Assembly (NCBI GenBank): GCA_025928535.1
Contig: JAICJJ010000037.1
Span: forward strand, 1-11,301
Reading direction: 5' to 3'
Origin: Thermomicrobiales bacterium
GTDB taxonomy: Bacteria; Chloroflexota; Chloroflexia; Thermomicrobiales; UBA6265
Length of the DNA stretch: 11,301 nucleotides
The notes below the pieces were generated by a model. It was not told the DNA's origin. It saw only the letters and a program-made list of their open reading frames with translations, and searched no databases. Below, piece by piece: positions 1 through 8,301 of the stretch. The position numbers were made by a program, and so were the translations under genes. Each line of letters starts with the position of its first letter. Position 1 is the stretch's first letter.

Positions 1-455
1 CCATCGACGATCGCCGACAACTCGGCGGCGTCGAGCAGTTGCGCTTCGCTCGCGATCGGGTCGCGATCGATCGCCGTGGCGACGACATCGATCAGGCTGA
101 CCGCACTCTGTATTTCCGTCCGGATGGCCTGTTCGGACGCACGATCCAGCAACACGCCGACGCTCCGCTCCGCAAAGCGGGGATGGCCGGGCACGGCGTA
201 GACGACGGGCCCCGCATTGGCGAACGCGACGACGCGATCGGCGATGGCGTCGTAGACAGCATCGAACGTGTCGCCGCGCTCGTAGAGATCGTCGCATGCG
301 ACAACACGTGAATCGGCGAGCAGATCGGCGACGCCCGGATGAATCGCGGTGCGGAGGACGATGCGCGCGGCTTGGTCAAGCGTCTGCTGGGTCGCCAGCG
401 TCCGCAACGTCGGATCGCCGGGGCCGAGGCCGACGATGGTGATCGGTCCGGTCAT
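1..455 (-). CDS. MazG/YabN-type protein, N-terminal tetrapyrrole-methylase domain (partial)
   Basis: The frame is open from an ATG at 455 to the window edge, giving 151 codons of N-terminus. Residues 5-15 (ITIVGLGPGDP) form the glycine-rich SAM-binding loop of the tetrapyrrole (corrin/porphyrin) methylase fold. The stretch DDLYE at about 55-59, followed by FDAVYDAIADR, and the motif VVYAVPGHP at about 84-92 match the N-terminal half of Bacillus YabN and other long MazG proteins. In that family a C-terminal MazG nucleoside triphosphate pyrophosphohydrolase domain follows; here it would lie outside the window, so its presence is inferred. The catalytic role of the methylase-like domain in such fusions is unclear. 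The ATG is only 4 nt after the lepA stop, which suggests co-transcription and translational coupling. A stand-alone tetrapyrrole methylase is less likely, because the VYAVPGHP signature and its setting are those of YabN. Confidence 0.85.
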   Translation of the reverse strand, partial: MTGPITIVGLGPGDPTLRTLATQQTLDQAARIVLRTAIHPGVADLLADSRVVACDDLYERGDTFDAVYDAIADRVVAFANAGPVVYAVPGHPRFAERSVGVLLDRASEQAIRTEIQSAVSLIDVVATAIDRDPIASEAQLLDAAELSAIVD

Positions 456-459
456 CGGT

Positions 460-2298
<1,839 letters not shown>

Positions 2299-2337
2299 CG
2301 ATGCGTGCTATTCGCTCCTCTCGCCAGTCCGGATCGG

Positions 2338-2343
2338 AGTATA
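2338..2343 (-). promoter_or_regulatory. Possible internal promoter (-10 box) for lepA
   Basis: On the minus strand the murJ-lepA gap contains TATACT, one base from the consensus -10 hexamer, about 40 nt upstream of the lepA ATG. I could not find a good -35 at 16-18 bp: the nearest TTGCGA is only 13 bp away, and there is no TGn extension. It may give lepA and mazG some expression independent of murJ. Confidence 0.3.
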
Positions 2344-2389
2344 GCGGAGCGCGCGCTCGCAACGACGGGCCGAGCGGGTCGGCTGGACT

Positions 2390-4111
2390 TCAGCGCCAGG
2401 CGTCTTCCGGCGCTCCGCCCTTGCGGCGTCGGAAATTGGGGACGCGGCGGCCGACCTGCCCGAGGGCGATCTGCAATTCGGGAATCTTGAGGACGAACGC
2501 CGCCAGCAGGTAGGTCGCGCCGGTGACGATCAGGGCGTAGGCGAAGATCGCCAATTGGACGAGATGCGGCGCGGTTCCCGGCGCGGTCGCCGCCGTGACG
2601 CGCGGCGCGACGAACCAGGCGACGGCCCCCATGACCGCGCCGGCCGCCGCAACCTTGCCGAGCCAGCGAAGGCTGCCGCGGCCGACGCCGCCGAGCCGCC
2701 GACCGAGGACCAGGAAGAGGATCGCTCCTTCGAGCGCGGTCGAGAGGCTGAGGGAAAAGGCGAGCGCGGGAAAGCCGTAGCGCCCGATCAAGGCCAGGCC
2801 GAGCCCAATGTTGAGGCCGATCGTGACGACGCCCGCGACGACCGGCGTCCAGGTGTCGTGCATGGCGTAAAAGGCGCGCGTCAGGACTTCGACGGCGGCG
2901 TAGGCGACGAGGCCGACGGCGAACCAGGCGAGCGGCGCGGCCACGAGGAGCGTCGATTGGCCGGAAAAGGCGCCGCTCTGGAAGATGGTCTGGATGATGG
3001 CGGTGCGATAGAAGTAGAGGCCGATCGCGGATGGGACGGAGAGAAAGAGGAGCGGCCGCAACGCTTGGCCGAACGTGTCGCGCAAGCCGGGCAAATTGCC
3101 GTTCTGGTAGAGGCGCGACATGGTCGGAAAGACCACGGTCGAAATCGACAACGCGAGCACGCCGTGCGGCAGCATCAGGAGTTGCCAGGCGTAGTTGAGC
3201 GCGGAGACGCTTTGCTCGCCGGTGCGCCAGGCAAGATTCGTGACGACGATGAAATTGATCTGGAACGCCGCCTGGCCGAGGATGCGCGGCGCGAGCAGCC
3301 GACCGACCTGTCCGACTCCCTCGGCATGGAGATCGAGCGACGGCGTGTAGTGCATGCGCGTCTGGATCAGGCCCGGCGTCTGGATCAGTATATGGCAGAC
3401 CGCGCCGGCGACGACGCCGATGGCGACGCCGTAGACGCCGATCTTCGGCCCGAGGAGCAGCGCGCCGAGGATGGTGCAGACGTTGTAGACGACCGGAGCG
3501 AAGGCGGGGAGGGTGAAGCGGTCTTGCCCTTCCAGAATCCCTTTGGCGGCGATGCCGAGCCCGAGAAAGATCGGCGACAGCAGCAGAATCCGCATGCAGC
3601 GGGTGGCGATCTGCTGAATCTCCGGCGTCGTGTCCGGGGCGACCACGTAGGCGACGAGCGGGCCGGCGAAGATGAAGGCGAGCGCGGCGCTGGCTGCGAG
3701 CGCGACCGCCGCCAGATTGAGCACCACCGACGCCAGCCGCCAGGCGTCGTGGTCGCGCCCATGTGCTTTCAGGCCGGCGAAGACCGGGATGAACGCCGAG
3801 CCGAACGAGCCGGCCATGATGATCAGGAAGAGGAGATCGGGAATCCGGAACGCCGAGACGTAGGCGCTGTACGCGGGCGTCGTGCCGAACTGGCGGGCGA
3901 GGATGATCTCACGCAGCAAACCCAGGACGCGGCTGAGGACGAAGGCGATCGCGATCACCGCGGCGCTGCGAACGAGCGACGGTCGGGAGTTGCTGGCCGC
4001 CGCGACCTCCCGCGCTTGCCGTCGCCAATCTTCGACCGCGACCGGCACGCCCGGCGCGGGCCAGGTGGGCCAGGCGTCGCGCTGCGCGGTGCGTTGCTCG
4101 TTGGCGCTCAC
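2390..4111 (-). CDS. murJ: Lipid II flippase MurJ (MviN family)
   Basis: This is a polytopic membrane protein of 573 residues. The core from about residue 46 onward is almost continuous hydrophobic segments, as expected for the 14-helix MOP-superfamily flippase that moves the peptidoglycan precursor lipid II to the outer membrane face. Family signatures are SRVLGLLREI (60-69), FRIPDLLF (88-95), GSAFIPVFAG (104-113), the loop EGQDRFTLPAFAPVVYN, and AVEVLTRAFYAMHDTWTP in the second half. Arg61 and Arg67 align by position with E. coli MurJ Arg18 and Arg24, which line the cavity; the Arg52 position is hydrophobic here. The GTG at 4111 gives a 45-residue hydrophilic extension before the first helix, with GAGGG about 11 nt upstream. 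A later start is possible, since most homologues begin close to helix 1. It heads the murJ-lepA-mazG group. Confidence 0.95.
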   Translation of the reverse strand: MSANEQRTAQRDAWPTWPAPGVPVAVEDWRRQAREVAAASNSRPSLVRSAAVIAIAFVLSRVLGLLREIILARQFGTTPAYSAYVSAFRIPDLLFLIIMAGSFGSAFIPVFAGLKAHGRDHDAWRLASVVLNLAAVALAASAALAFIFAGPLVAYVVAPDTTPEIQQIATRCMRILLLSPIFLGLGIAAKGILEGQDRFTLPAFAPVVYNVCTILGALLLGPKIGVYGVAIGVVAGAVCHILIQTPGLIQTRMHYTPSLDLHAEGVGQVGRLLAPRILGQAAFQINFIVVTNLAWRTGEQSVSALNYAWQLLMLPHGVLALSISTVVFPTMSRLYQNGNLPGLRDTFGQALRPLLFLSVPSAIGLYFYRTAIIQTIFQSGAFSGQSTLLVAAPLAWFAVGLVAYAAVEVLTRAFYAMHDTWTPVVAGVVTIGLNIGLGLALIGRYGFPALAFSLSLSTALEGAILFLVLGRRLGGVGRGSLRWLGKVAAAGAVMGAVAWFVAPRVTAATAPGTAPHLVQLAIFAYALIVTGATYLLAAFVLKIPELQIALGQVGRRVPNFRRRKGGAPEDAWR

Positions 4112-4420
4112 GTCGTGCCCGTCCCTCGCCCCATCGTCGTTCGCGAGCGCACTCTACCGCATCGCGACCGGGGGAGGCGGCGCGAGCGCCTGCTCGCTGG
4201 ACGCGACGCGTGCGGTGGACTTTCCGGTTGTCGCACCGCGTCGCCTGGCTGCCCCGAGACCTCGCCCGCGCGACGATTTGCTCGTCCACCACGGGAGCGA
4301 GACCAACAGACCGCCGGCGTCTGGCGATGCAGACACCGGCGGTCGTGGTTTGGCTCGTTTCGATTTCGCGGGCGATCGACCCTTGTCGACTGGATTCGCC
4401 CTCAGCGGCAATTCCGAAGT
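4112..4420. other. Intergenic region between the Cys-rich gene and murJ
   Basis: About 309 bp hold no gene I can support. They contain the hairpin at 4311-4342, described separately. On the minus strand there is also a weak -10-like TAGAGT (4156 to 4151), about 40 nt upstream of the murJ GTG, with no convincing -35. It is the only murJ promoter candidate I see. Confidence 0.5.
4311..4342 (-). terminator. 13-bp hairpin downstream of the Cys-rich gene
   Basis: Arms 4311-4323 and 4330-4342 enclose a 6-nt loop. Read as minus-strand RNA all 13 positions pair, with one G-U wobble; on the plus strand that position would be a C-A mismatch, which favours a minus-strand product. ACCA/TGGT just outside could lengthen the stem. 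It lies 79 nt after the stop at 4421 and is followed by only a modestly U-rich stretch, so it may slow or stop transcription before murJ. Confidence 0.55.
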
Positions 4421-4921
4421 CTATGCCGCAGCGCAGAAGCCGCTGTTGCAGGCGCCGGCCACGCCGCAGCATTCGTCGTTGCTCGAACACGCCATGCCGC
4501 TCGCCTTGCAGCAAACCGTCTGCTGACCATGCTTCCCCGACGAGGTTGCCGCGCAATAGCGGCCTTGGCCGCAGCAGTGATCCGTGTCGCTGCATTTTGC
4601 GCCAAGTTGCAGGCAGTTCGCGCCGGCGCCGGTGGAGTTGGCGCTTTGCGACTTGGAACCGCTGTGAGTTCCTTTTCCGCCGCTCGACCCATGATGATGT
4701 TTCTTCGATTTTCCTGAGTGATGATGGCCGCTCGAATTGGCCGCGGCCTGGTTGCCATTGCCGCCGGACGCCTGGCTGCCGTTGCCTTTGGCGGCCGCCT
4801 CATCAAGCGTCAAGCCGGTCAGAGCGGCGACCGCGCCGGTCGTGAGCAGGCGGACGGCTCCGCGCCGCGACGCGCCGTCGGCCAGGCGCTGCACGAATTG
4901 GTCAAACCCGCGATTCTCCAT
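4421..4921 (-). CDS. Small Tat-type secreted protein with two knottin-like cysteine modules
   Basis: The product has 166 residues in three parts. Residues 1-45 look like a Tat signal: a polar start, SRR (18-20), a hydrophobic stretch GAVRLLTTGAVAALTGL and a possible cleavage after DEAAA. Residues 46-100 are a low-complexity Gly/Ser/Asn/Lys/His linker with HHH at 66-68 and 75-77. Residues 103-163 hold all 12 cysteines, in two modules of spacing C-x6-C-x5-CC-x5-C-xn-C: Cys103,110,116,117,123,137 (n=13) and Cys138,145,151,152,158,163 (n=4). This spacing is that of inhibitor-cystine-knot (knottin) peptides. It suggests an exported disulfide-rich protein, but no function is known to me. The ATG has GGAG about 7 nt upstream. 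Small exported Cys-rich proteins with this N-terminus are common in Thermomicrobia-like Chloroflexota (from memory). It is probably a single-gene unit, ended by the hairpin at 4311-4342. Confidence 0.8.
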   Translation of the reverse strand: MENRGFDQFVQRLADGASRRGAVRLLTTGAVAALTGLTLDEAAAKGNGSQASGGNGNQAAANSSGHHHSGKSKKHHHGSSGGKGTHSGSKSQSANSTGAGANCLQLGAKCSDTDHCCGQGRYCAATSSGKHGQQTVCCKASGMACSSNDECCGVAGACNSGFCAAA

Positions 4922-5267
4922 GCCTCAACTCCGTTCGCTTGGCCCAGGGCCATCTCGCCGCGACGCCGGACGCTCCGCGGACGCGCCAGCGACGATCGCC
5001 GACGGTCGAAGCCTCCCCTCGGCGTGGGCGCGAAGGCGCCGGGCCGTCCGGAGTCTTGGTAGTCGGTGAACATGAAGACCGAATTAGAGTCACGCCCGGC
5101 GGGGCTTGCCTCGCTGGCGCCTTGATTCGCGCGATGGCGTGGTGGCGTGAACCGCGCAAGATCGGCTTGAGTGGCTCGGGTTCGTCTGGTACCATCTGTC
5201 GAGCGTCGCAGAGCCGGCGCGATTTCTCTTGTGCCGAATTGCGCCTGCAAGCGAAGGATGGATCATT
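4922..5267. other. Divergent intergenic region, Cys-rich gene / rpsT
   Basis: The 346 bp hold the rpsT promoter candidate (5167-5195) and the leader of the Cys-rich gene. For the latter the best -10-like hexamer on the minus strand is TCTAAT (5088 to 5083), without a recognisable -35, so that promoter is not assigned. No RNA gene or supported small ORF was seen. Confidence 0.5.
5167..5195 (+). promoter_or_regulatory. rpsT promoter (-35 TTGAGT, extended -10 TGGTACCAT)
   Basis: TTGAGT (5167-5172) and TACCAT (5190-5195) are separated by exactly 17 bp, and the -10 is preceded by TGn, the extended -10 signature. Transcription would start near 5202 and give a leader of about 66 nt ahead of the rpsT TTG. 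It is one of the best sigma70-type promoter matches in the window. Confidence 0.6.
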
Positions 5268-5546
5268 TTGGCGAACTCGAAATCGGCGGAAAAGCGCATC
5301 CGCGTCGCGGAGCGCCGCCGGATGCGCAACAAGCCGCTGCGGACCCAGGCCCGCACCTACGTCAAGAAGGCGGAAGTCGCGATCGCCGGCGCGGATCAGG
5401 CCGACGCGGCCGCGCAGGTGCTGGCCGCCATTCGGAAACTCGATTCGGTCGCGAACAAAGGCGTCATCCACAAGAACAACGCCGCGCGGCGCAAGTCGCG
5501 GTTGATGGCGAAGTACAACGCCCTGGTCGCGCAGGCCAGCGCCTGA
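5268..5546 (+). CDS. rpsT: 30S ribosomal protein S20
   Basis: The product has 92 residues, within the family range. It binds 16S rRNA in the body of the small subunit and is made of three helices. The N-terminus, read from a TTG, is MANSKSAEKRIRVAERRR, the standard S20 opening. Later signatures are RTQARTYVKKAE (26-37), LDSVANKGVIHKNNAARRKSRL (58-79) and a basic C-terminal helix. A longer frame from an upstream TTG at 5229 adds 13 residues with no S20 counterpart and should not be used. The sequence AAGGATGG (5254-5261) lies just upstream as a ribosome binding site. E. coli rpsT also starts at UUG, and that codon is part of its S20 feedback control; a similar control here is an inference. It converges with holA (47 bp between stops), the common rpsT-holA neighbourhood. 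A weak 6-bp hairpin (5544-5549 with 5563-5568) overlaps the stop and may contribute to termination. Confidence 0.95.
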   Translation: MANSKSAEKRIRVAERRRMRNKPLRTQARTYVKKAEVAIAGADQADAAAQVLAAIRKLDSVANKGVIHKNNAARRKSRLMAKYNALVAQASA

Positions 5547-5593
5547 CGCGGCGTCGTTCGTGGCGTCAAAGCAGATGGGGAGCCGGCGAGGCC

Positions 5594-6640
5594 TCAGCGC
5601 CCGCCGGTTCGTCGTGTCCGCGCCGCGGCGAGGCGAGCGATCAGGTCGAACAAGGCGTCGTCCGGCTGTCGGAGTCGGCCGCGTTTGAGGGCGCGGTCGT
5701 TGGCGAGCGCGGCCGTCAGTTTGGCGACCGGATCGGAGTTTGGGCGGCGACTCCGGACGACGCTTGCCATCCGCTGCGGATTGGGCAGCCCGAGGTCGCG
5801 GCCGATGTCCTCGGGACGGCGCGATCCGGCGAACGCGGCGATTGTCGCCAGTTCGACCTGACCCTGTATTTGGGCGGCGAGTTTCGCCGGTTCTTCGCCT
5901 GCCGCGAGCAGGTTGTCGAGGTCGCCGACGGCGCGGTCGAGATCGCCATTGGCGGCGGCGTCGATGAAGGCGAACAAATGGTCCTCAGGCAGGTCGAGCG
6001 TCATCGTCGCGACGTGCCGGACGGCGACCGGATCGGGATAGGCGGCGAGCACCAGTTTGTCGATTTCGTTGCGGAGCCGCTCCATGTCGGGCGGCCGGTC
6101 GTAGCGTGGATTGTTCGGTTTGGCGCGCCATGTCTGGGGAAACAGCGAATCGGCCAACAGTTCGGCCGCCGGCCGCTCGATGTCGCCGCCGGCGTCTTTC
6201 GCCATCGTTGCGATCGCGCTGAGCAAAGCGGCGCCGCGCGGCGGCTCGGAGCCGATCACCTCGGCATGGGGCGGCAACGCCTTCCTGATCGCGGCCGGCA
6301 CGGCGCCAAGCGTCGGCTCGAGCAGGAGGAGCAAATTGTCCGGCGCGACCGCGGCGAAGAGCGGGCCGAGATCGATCGCCGCCTTGCCACGTGGTTGCGG
6401 CCGGTCCGTTTCGCCGTCGTCGCTCGCGCCGCGGCCCGCGCGGGCGAGGAGGCCGTCGACCACGATCGCGCGGCGGCCGAAAAATCCGGCGCTGCCGACC
6501 ATCGCGGCGAGTTGCGCCACGTTCGCCTCGCGCCCATCGAGCCGCGTGGTGTTGTCGCCGCCCGGGTCATGGTCGTCGGCGCGCAGGGCGGCCTGCCGGC
6601 GCGCCAGCGCGGCGTCCGGCCCGAGAACGACGAGGATCAC
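5594..6640 (-). CDS. holA: DNA polymerase III delta subunit (clamp-loader)
   Basis: From a GTG at 6640 the product has 348 residues, the normal HolA length. The N-terminus MILVVLGPDAALARRQAALRA is the degenerate Walker-like start of delta, followed by TRLDG and then FFGRRAIVVDGLL (about residues 53-65), the usual 'FFggrRlVvve' segment of domain I. The middle has MERLRNEIDKLVLAAY, and the C-terminal collar domain has LPEDHLFAFIDAAANGDLDRAVGDLDNLLAAGEEPAKLAAQIQGQV. Delta opens the beta clamp within the delta/tau/delta-prime clamp loader. The open frame runs on upstream to 7168, but that part crosses the 6S RNA candidate and shows no homology I recognise, so GTG 6640 is preferred. GAGG lies 6 nt before it. 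A better AAGGAG (6672-6667) instead serves a 5-codon ATG ORF (6654 to 6637) whose TGA overlaps the GTG, possibly a coupling leader. Confidence 0.9.
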   Translation of the reverse strand: MILVVLGPDAALARRQAALRADDHDPGGDNTTRLDGREANVAQLAAMVGSAGFFGRRAIVVDGLLARAGRGASDDGETDRPQPRGKAAIDLGPLFAAVAPDNLLLLLEPTLGAVPAAIRKALPPHAEVIGSEPPRGAALLSAIATMAKDAGGDIERPAAELLADSLFPQTWRAKPNNPRYDRPPDMERLRNEIDKLVLAAYPDPVAVRHVATMTLDLPEDHLFAFIDAAANGDLDRAVGDLDNLLAAGEEPAKLAAQIQGQVELATIAAFAGSRRPEDIGRDLGLPNPQRMASVVRSRRPNSDPVAKLTAALANDRALKRGRLRQPDDALFDLIARLAAARTRRTGGR

Positions 6641-6684
6641 GACGCGCCTCGCATATCGACCGCGGGCTCCTTCGGAAATCGTTG

Positions 6685-6850
6685 GGGATCGACCGATCCC
6701 GCCTGTGCCGTGTGCAACGGAGCCTTGAACCTGCTTTCGCAGGTGGGCGCCCCGCATTCGCGCGGCGCACCGCGCGGTTTGGGGCTCCCGACTCGTTTCT
6801 GTTGGCTCAAGACCGCGTAAAACATCACGAACACCGCAGGATCGGCCGGG
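6685..6850 (-). ncRNA. ssrS: 6S RNA (regulator of sigma70-type RNA polymerase holoenzyme)
   Basis: The region folds as a 6S-like rod. A 13-bp closing stem pairs 6848-6836 with 6702-6690 (two G-U). GUGUU-c-GUG (6834-6826) then pairs with CACGGCAC (6712-6705). GAGCC (6808-6804) pairs with GGCUC (6724-6720) at the edge of a central bubble. The 3' side of the bubble holds a hairpin with a GAAA loop (6744-6729), and the apical arm pairs GGG-a-GCCCC (6789-6781) with 6753-6745, with an inner 6-bp hairpin (6775-6760). Sequence landmarks shared with E. coli 6S RNA, recalled from memory, are UGUUCG near the 5' end, UUGAGCC/CUGAGCC before the bubble, and the CACCU-hairpin-GGUUCAAGG and CGGCA segments on the 3' side. 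Four G-U pairs would become A-C mismatches on the plus strand, fixing the strand. Length is about 165 nt. 6S RNA mimics an open promoter and sequesters housekeeping holoenzyme. The exact ends are estimated. Confidence 0.8.
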
Positions 6851-6855
6851 CCTGG

Positions 6856-6885
6856 AGCGTAGCATCCCGCAACGCGCCGCGACAA
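6856..6885 (-). promoter_or_regulatory. Promoter of the 6S RNA (and possibly holA)
   Basis: On the minus strand TTGTCG (6885-6880) is followed, after 18 bp, by TACGCT (6861-6856), which is preceded by TGC (extended -10). The start would fall near 6850-6848, exactly where the closing stem of the 6S fold begins. That agreement between promoter and fold supports both calls. Confidence 0.55.
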
Positions 6886-6925
6886 CGTTGCGAGCGCCGG
6901 TTCGCCGCCGGACGGCCCGCGAGGG

Positions 6926-6931
6926 TACGAT
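6926..6931 (+). promoter_or_regulatory. Possible fabF -10 box
   Basis: TACGAT sits 40 bp upstream of the fabF ATG, giving a leader of about 34 nt. No good -35 is present at 16-18 bp, so this is a weak call. The divergent 6S promoter lies about 40 bp to the left. Confidence 0.25.
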
Positions 6932-6971
6932 GATCGGCGCATGGAACCGCAGTTTTGGAGGAACGCACGAC

Positions 6972-8225
6972 ATGGCGCTCAGGCCGGAACAACGGGTCGT
7001 GGTGACCGGCGTCGGCATCGTTAGTCCGGTCGGCGCGACCCGGGAAGCGACCTGGGACGCCATCCGGAACGGGCGATCCGGCGTCGCGCCGATGACCCGC
7101 ATTGACACCGCCGGCCTGGCGACGACGTTCGCCGGCGAGGTGACCGATTTCGATCCGACCGCGATCATGGGGCGGAAAGACGCGCGCCGGGTGGACCGCT
7201 ACACGCAGTTCGCGGTGGCGGCCGCGCTCGAATCGCTCGCCCACGCCGGTTTCACCATCGACGCGGCGAACGCTGATCGGGTCGGGGTGCTCGTCGGCAC
7301 GGGGATGGGCGGCATTGAAACGATCGAGAACGGCGCGCAAACGCTCTTCACGTCGGGACCATCGCGCATCAGTCCATTTTTCGTGCCGATGTTTCTCCCG
7401 AACATGGCGTCGGGCACGGTCGCGATCACGACCGGAGCGAAAGGCCCGAATTTCAGTCCGACGTCGGCCTGCGCCGCCTCGGCGCATGCGTTGGGCGAAG
7501 CGGCCGAGATGATCCGCCGCGGTTGGGCCGACGTGATGCTCGCCGGCGGGGCAGAAGCGCCGCTGGCGCGCTTGAGCGTCGCCGGCTTCAACGCGATGGG
7601 CGCGCTATCGACGCGCAATGACGATCCAATTGCGGCCAGCCGACCGTTCGACGCCGAGCGGGACGGATTCGTGATGGGCGAAGGCGGCGCGATGCTTGTC
7701 CTGGAGTCGTTGCCCCACGCGCTGCGTCGCGACGCGCCGATCATCGCCGAATTGACCGGCTACGCGACCACCGACGACGCAAATCACATGGTGCAGCCGG
7801 CTCCGGGCGGCGCCGGGGCTGCGGCCGCGATGGAATTGGCGTTGGCCAGCGCGGGACTGGAGCCGGAGCGGATCGGCTACATCAATGCCCACGGCACCTC
7901 GACGCAGTTGAACGAAAAACTCGAAACAGAGGCGATGAAACGCGCGTTCGGCGAAGCCGCCTGGCGGACAGCGATCAGTTCGACGAAGTCGATGACCGGC
8001 CATTTGCTCGGCGCGGCCGGGGCGCTCGAAGCGGGTATCGGGCTTCTCGCGCTGCGCGACGGCTTCTTGCCGCCGACGATCAACCAGCAGGTTCCCGATC
8101 CCGATTGCGATCTCGACTACATTCCAAACGAGGGCCGATCCGCGCGGATCGATCATGTGATGAGCAATTCGATGGGGTTCGGCGGACACAATGTTTCGCT
8201 GATCTTTTCGCGGTTATTTGAGTAA
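6972..8225 (+). CDS. fabF: Beta-ketoacyl-ACP synthase II
   Basis: The product has 417 residues, typical of FabF. It condenses acyl-ACP with malonyl-ACP in fatty acid elongation in the cytoplasm. The thiolase-fold triad is intact: nucleophile Cys167 in TSACAASAHA, His307 in NAHGTSTQLNE and His344 in STKSMTGHLLGA, with the conserved Lys339. Cys-to-His and His-to-His spacings match E. coli FabF (163/303/340). The N-terminal VVVTGVGIVSPVG and C-terminal SNSMGFGGHNVSLIF are also standard. The intact Cys rules out a chain-length factor. The chosen ATG is preceded by GGAGG (6957-6961) at 10 nt; an upstream in-frame start would add 28 residues without homology. It is isolated here, without acpP, fabD or fabG beside it, and is followed by a repeat-rich convergent gap. 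Confidence 0.96.
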   Translation: MALRPEQRVVVTGVGIVSPVGATREATWDAIRNGRSGVAPMTRIDTAGLATTFAGEVTDFDPTAIMGRKDARRVDRYTQFAVAAALESLAHAGFTIDAANADRVGVLVGTGMGGIETIENGAQTLFTSGPSRISPFFVPMFLPNMASGTVAITTGAKGPNFSPTSACAASAHALGEAAEMIRRGWADVMLAGGAEAPLARLSVAGFNAMGALSTRNDDPIAASRPFDAERDGFVMGEGGAMLVLESLPHALRRDAPIIAELTGYATTDDANHMVQPAPGGAGAAAAMELALASAGLEPERIGYINAHGTSTQLNEKLETEAMKRAFGEAAWRTAISSTKSMTGHLLGAAGALEAGIGLLALRDGFLPPTINQQVPDPDCDLDYIPNEGRSARIDHVMSNSMGFGGHNVSLIFSRLFE

Positions 8226-8301
8226 AGATGCGAGCCGATTTGTGGCGGATCTACGATTCTGTTGCAGCGAACGTTGCCAATCCGCGTCGCGTGACTTCGT
8301 C

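Noticed and set aside
2555..4717. A 720-codon open frame on the plus strand opposite murJ and the Cys-rich gene
   Set aside because: The translation is Arg/Asp/Glu-rich, with no recognisable domain and no conserved hydrophobic pattern. It mirrors the GC-rich codons of murJ, which has full family support.
6685..6700. Perfect GGGATCG-AC-CGATCCC dyad as an operator or separate hairpin
   Set aside because: Its left half is better explained as part of the 3' strand of the 6S closing stem (6690-6702), which is longer and ties in with the promoter; kept only as an alternative fold.
5171..6820. A 549-codon open frame on the plus strand across rpsT, holA and the 6S region
   Set aside because: It overlaps S20 in another frame and lies opposite holA; its composition is shadow-like and it has no motif.
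6641..7168. In-frame upstream extension of holA to 524 residues
   Set aside because: It would cross the 6S RNA fold and the fabF start, has no DNA polymerase III delta homology, and would exceed the family length by about 175 residues.
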